This document shows positions 6,426-8,693 of a stretch of 8,693 nt of DNA, one piece after another. Each line of letters begins with the position of its first letter. Positions within the stretch are counted from its first letter, which is position 1. Under the pieces are notes generated by a model. The model was given only the letters and a program-made list of their open reading frames with translations, ran no database searches and was not told the origin of the DNA. The position numbers and the translations under genes are program-made. The DNA comes from Kiritimatiellia bacterium (lineage in GTDB: Bacteria; Verrucomicrobiota; Kiritimatiellia; SLAD01): the NCBI GenBank assembly GCA_007127595.1, contig SKZA01000070.1, positions 1-8,693 on the forward strand, written 5' to 3'.

Positions 6426-6931
6426 GCCGCTTCCGACTCTTCCCGGGCGGGGGGCGGGGCGACTTCGCGAACGGAGACATGGCTGCCGGTCACATGCGTC
6501 ACCCGTATGCGGGCGCCGACATCGATCCATTTCCCCTCGGCTACCACGTCGATGCGTTTCCCTTCGATACGCGCCAGTCCGGAAGGGCCGAGCGGGGTCA
6601 ATGCTTCACCTTCCTTGCCCAACAATTCGCGCATGGACGGATTCGTCCCTTTGTAGCCGGCCGTGTCAGTGGCTAACGTTAGACTCTTTCCCAATCGGGT
6701 TTTCGGCACGAGTTGCATCCATAACACGATCGAAATGCCCAGGAATACGAGGATGGCCAGGGAGGCCAACACGCCGTGTCGAGGTCCGAACGCGACAAAC
6801 GCCACCGCCATGGCGATCATGAGTGATATGGCGCCGAGAATGCCAAGGATCCCGCCGGGCACGAAAATTTCCGCGCCCATCATGAGAAGACCGGCGAGCA
6901 CGAGGATGATAAAGAGTTGGGTAGTGTCCAT
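6422..6931 (-). CDS. Short NfeD-type membrane protein with OB fold
   Basis: 169 residues without a protease domain. Three membrane helices lie at about 5-22, 27-48 and 54-74, with the common EIFVPGGILG motif after the first. A linker leads to an NfeD C-terminal OB-fold domain at about 103-156 (LLGKEGEALTPLGPSGLARI, then GKRIDVVAEGKWIDVGARI). NfeD proteins pair with stomatin/flotillin-family proteins, here most likely FloA two genes downstream. The last residues AREESEAA overlap the next gene (ATGA). No Shine-Dalgarno precedes the ATG; the leader is instead the CAACCTG/TAACCTG heptad array ending 4 nt upstream. The next internal Met is within the first helix, so 6931 remains the best start. 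Its C-terminus closely resembles that of the long NfeD just upstream, suggesting tandem paralogues. Confidence 0.9.
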   Translation of the reverse strand: MDTTQLFIILVLAGLLMMGAEIFVPGGILGILGAISLMIAMAVAFVAFGPRHGVLASLAILVFLGISIVLWMQLVPKTRLGKSLTLATDTAGYKGTNPSMRELLGKEGEALTPLGPSGLARIEGKRIDVVAEGKWIDVGARIRVTHVTGSHVSVREVAPPPAREESEAA

Positions 6932-6935
6932 GTAG

Positions 6936-6970
6936 CAGGTTACAGGTTGCAGGTTACAGGTTGCAGGTTG
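6936..6970. repeat. Heptanucleotide tandem repeat, five units, in the nfeD-nfeD gap
   Basis: On the plus strand there are five units of 7 bp: CAGGTTA, CAGGTTG, CAGGTTA, CAGGTTG, CAGGTTG. The alternating last base also gives a 14-bp period. It fills most of the 60-bp gap and ends 4 nt before the short nfeD start codon, so on the transcribed strand it is the leader of that gene and replaces a normal ribosome site. Copy-number change by slippage would alter the gap length. Confidence 0.9.
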
Positions 6971-6991
6971 ATGAGCAATAGAGCGGGGTGG

Positions 6992-8455
6992 TTAGGATGG
7001 GCTTTCGGTTTCCTTGTTCTCGTTCTCCACGGGTTCGACGATGATGCGGTTGCCGTGAGTTTCGACCACGCGCACCGGTTGGTCGGCATCAATGTATTCC
7101 CCGCGCGTGATCACGTCGATCCGTTGATCGTCAATCAGGGCGCTGCCGGCCGGGTACAGCGGCGTGAGGGTTACGCCTTCTTTGCCGACCCAACCGCTGG
7201 TGTCCTTGGAGGACGTATAGCCGGCATCCCGCGCCGTCGCGTCTTCCAGCACCAGTCGATGGAAAATTGTCGTGCGGGGGAGCAGCCTGCCCAATAACGC
7301 CGCGCCCACAGCCGCGCCTACGATGGACGATGAGAGCTTGAGCAGGGGCACCCTGAGTTCGGGCAGCGATGGAACCCAGGGATCGCCCGGGAACCGTTCC
7401 ACCATCGCGTTCAAAAGCGCCCATAACACAAGCATCACGCCCGTAATCCCAAAGAAGCCGAATCCGGGCAAGGCGAACACCTCGACCAGAATCAGCGTGA
7501 CCCCCAGCACGAAGAGTAGAATATCCTCGTTACCGGCGAGGCCCGCAATGTGGTGTCCGGCAAAGAAGAGCAGCAGGCAAATGACGCCCACCGCGCCCGG
7601 CACACCGAAGCCGGGCGATTGAAACTCAAGGTACAGGCCGAGAAAGCCGATCATCATCAACAAGGGACCGATGACTTGTAGAAAACGCGCGATTTGTTCC
7701 GCCAGCGTCACTTCTAGTTCGACCCGCTTCGCGCGGCCGAGGCCGACGGCTTCGAGCATCTCGTCCAGTGAATCAAACGTGCCTTCCGATAGGAGCGGAC
7801 GCTGATCTTCGCCGAATCGTCGTTCCGCTTCCATATTGGTCAGGGTCAGCAGTTGTCCTTCCTTACTGATGACTTCGCCGTCCACGATGTACTCGATTTC
7901 GGGCCGGACCATGGCGGACGCCAGCGTTTCATCGCGTCCTTTCCGCTGAGCAATCCCGCGGACCAAACTGTCGACATACGACATGATCTTCTCGCGTTCG
8001 GCGTCGGGCAGAGGTTGCACGCCGCCGCCGGGCGACATCATGATGGGCATGGCGTCGCCGATCTTGGAGCCGGGCGCCATATAAATGTAATCCGAGGCGA
8101 GTGCGATGATCGCACCGGCGGAAATGGCGTTGTGTTCGACGAACGTGTAGGTCGGCATTTCCATGCGTGCGATCAGTTCGATGATGTCCTCGGTGACATT
8201 CACCGCGCCGCCCGGCGTGTCCATGGGAAAGACAATGGCGTCGGCCCCTTGCGCATTGGCTTCCGCCACGCCGCGCCGGACCACATAGAGGAGGGCGGGC
8301 TCAATGGCGCCGCGAATGGGGAGGATATACACGAGTTTATCGGCGGAGGGATCGTCGGAAGGTTCCGGCTCGACGTCCGCTTGACTCATGCCCAGCCCCA
8401 GCATGCCGAGCATGGTGCAGAGCGCCCCTAAAAAGATGATGATCCGGTATTTCAT
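6992..8455 (-). CDS. Long NfeD (NfeD1b): membrane-bound ClpP-class serine protease with OB fold
   Basis: 487 residues, first gene of the operon. Layout: signal peptide at about 1-26; extracytoplasmic ClpP/SppA-like protease domain at about 40-240; membrane helices near 258-278, 288-306, 311-328, 333-351 and 376-392; OB fold at about 422-475. Seen in the protease domain: VFPMDTPGGAVNVTEDI (75-91) and HNAISAGAIIALASDYIYM, in which Ser112 is the expected nucleophile, then APGSKIGDA. In the archaeal 1510-N protease the partner Lys follows about 41 residues after Ser; Lys156 (EREKIM) is the nearest equivalent, but an alignment through AQRKGR would place Arg166 there, so activity is likely but not proven. 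In archaea such NfeDs cleave the C-terminus of the partner stomatin. The ATG is preceded only by a weak AGGCGAT and the promoter at 8487-8514. Confidence 0.93.
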   Translation of the reverse strand: MKYRIIIFLGALCTMLGMLGLGMSQADVEPEPSDDPSADKLVYILPIRGAIEPALLYVVRRGVAEANAQGADAIVFPMDTPGGAVNVTEDIIELIARMEMPTYTFVEHNAISAGAIIALASDYIYMAPGSKIGDAMPIMMSPGGGVQPLPDAEREKIMSYVDSLVRGIAQRKGRDETLASAMVRPEIEYIVDGEVISKEGQLLTLTNMEAERRFGEDQRPLLSEGTFDSLDEMLEAVGLGRAKRVELEVTLAEQIARFLQVIGPLLMMIGFLGLYLEFQSPGFGVPGAVGVICLLLFFAGHHIAGLAGNEDILLFVLGVTLILVEVFALPGFGFFGITGVMLVLWALLNAMVERFPGDPWVPSLPELRVPLLKLSSSIVGAAVGAALLGRLLPRTTIFHRLVLEDATARDAGYTSSKDTSGWVGKEGVTLTPLYPAGSALIDDQRIDVITRGEYIDADQPVRVVETHGNRIIVEPVENENKETESPS

Positions 8456-8486
8456 TTATCGCCTGATTAAACGTACCACACCTATT

Positions 8487-8514
8487 AGTATAGCAAACGT
8501 TTTACAAATGACTA
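8487..8514 (-). promoter_or_regulatory. Predicted promoter of the NfeD-FloA operon (extended -10)
   Basis: On the minus strand TAGTCA (8514-8509, four of six to TTGACA) is separated by 16 nt from TATACT (8492-8487, five of six to TATAAT). TGC directly precedes TATACT and forms an extended -10. Transcription would begin near 8480, leaving a leader of about 25 nt before the nfeD ATG at 8455. It is the only good sigma70-type site seen upstream of the operon; other spacers in the operon are too short or filled by repeats. Confidence 0.6.
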
Positions 8515-8552
8515 CTTTTCTTGATCCGCCCCGCCGCCGCGATCAAAAAAAG
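8515..8552. promoter_or_regulatory. 12-bp dyad next to the operon promoter, possible regulator site
   Basis: CTTTTCTTGATC (8515-8526) and GATCAAAAAAAG (8541-8552) are inverted copies with a single mismatch, around a 14-nt all-G/C loop. The dyad touches the -35 box and is centred near -54 relative to the inferred start, a position typical for activator binding. It lacks a T-run after the stem on either strand, so it is a poor terminator candidate. No regulator gene is present in the window. Confidence 0.45.
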
Positions 8553-8574
8553 TGGGAACCACTGATTTCATGGC

Positions 8575-8587
8575 GCGGCGTAGCCGC
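8575..8587. repeat. Small GC hairpin GCGGC-GTA-GCCGC
   Basis: A 5-bp perfect stem with a 3-nt loop between the promoter region and the heptad array. Its GC-rich character is like the cores of the larger palindromes in the window, but it is too short to assign to them. Confidence 0.35.
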
Positions 8588-8599
8588 AACCAAATTTAA

Positions 8600-8627
8600 G
8601 ATTTTCGATTTTCGATTGCCGATTGAA
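8600..8627. repeat. Heptanucleotide tandem repeat, four units
   Basis: Four 7-bp units: GATTTTC, GATTTTC, GATTGCC, GATTGAA. The first four bases GATT are constant and the last three vary. It is AT-rich, non-coding and lies upstream of both the minus-strand operon and a possible gene starting at the right edge. Confidence 0.75.
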
Positions 8628-8629
8628 AG

Positions 8630-8686
8630 ATGGCATCCTCCCCCGCTGAGAAGCAACCACGCGACACAACGGAGAAAGGATGCCAT
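8630..8686. repeat. 10-bp perfect inverted repeat around a possible start site
   Basis: ATGGCATCCT (8630-8639) and AGGATGCCAT (8677-8686) are exact reverse complements separated by 37 nt. The right arm covers the ribosome-binding and start region of the possible plus-strand gene at the window edge. If transcribed, the stem would hide that site; alternatively it is an insertion-sequence end. Too little sequence remains to decide. Confidence 0.5.
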
Positions 8687-8693
8687 GCAAGAA
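8685..8693 (+). CDS. Possible gene start, cut by window end
   Basis: GGAGAAAGGA (8671-8680) is followed by ATG at 8685, and three codons (MQE) reach the window edge. Another ATG at 8680 in a different frame is possible. The purine-rich ribosome site at proper distance is the only evidence; product unknown. Confidence 0.25.

Noticed and set aside
5205..6530. Longer 441-residue form of the beta-helix protein starting at 6530
   Set aside because: The extra 35 residues are Arg/Pro/Cys-rich, lie inside the nfeD coding region in another frame, and would bury the signal peptide that begins at 6425.
8515..8552. Intrinsic terminator
   Set aside because: T-rich sequence precedes rather than follows the stem on both strands, so the required 3' U-tract is missing.
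1..8693. tRNA or rRNA genes, or a phage-defence system
   Set aside because: No cloverleaf, rRNA motif or recognisable defence protein was seen on either strand.

Overview
The window looks like chromosomal DNA from a GC-rich, Gram-negative-type bacterium. The FloA/NfeD membrane cluster, the polymer-forming beta-helix protein, weak Shine-Dalgarno sites at several starts and spacers full of palindromic and heptad repeats would suit a member of the PVC group (Kiritimatiellota/Verrucomicrobiota or Planctomycetota). No taxonomic marker gene is present, so this is a guess from gene content and style.

Left part (1-2283, plus strand): the 3' two-thirds of a CaiB/BaiF family III CoA-transferase, then a 164-bp spacer holding a heptad tandem repeat and a paired-hairpin repeat, then a complete amidase-signature hydrolase with its Lys-Ser-Ser triad. 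Middle (2284-2545): a gene-free convergent spacer dominated by a nested inverted repeat (2318-2446) flanked by GTCA on both sides, so possibly a MITE-like insertion.

Right part (2546-8455, minus strand): six genes that read as one operon from a promoter near 8487-8514. In transcription order they are long NfeD (secreted/membrane ClpP-class protease with OB fold), short NfeD (membrane plus OB fold), an exported bactofilin-like beta-helix protein with a multi-pass C-terminus, the flotillin-like FloA, an unknown single-pass membrane protein with a Pro/Arg-rich linker, and a DUF2877 protein. Spacings are 60, -4, 12, 84 and 7 bp, with one ATGA overlap and one SD that overlaps the preceding stop. 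The first four, possibly five, probably form a membrane-microdomain module: FloA as scaffold, the NfeDs as partners, and the beta-helix protein as a possible polymeric or periplasmic element. DUF2877 looks metabolic and out of place there.

The most unusual signals are non-coding. Three separate spacers hold three different tandem repeats, all with a 7-bp period. Three other inverted repeats share one design, in which each arm is itself a hairpin; in two of them the differences between arms are compensatory within each arm. The right edge (8456-8693) holds the operon promoter, an A/T-flanked dyad just upstream of it, a heptad array, and a 10-bp inverted repeat around the possible start of another gene.
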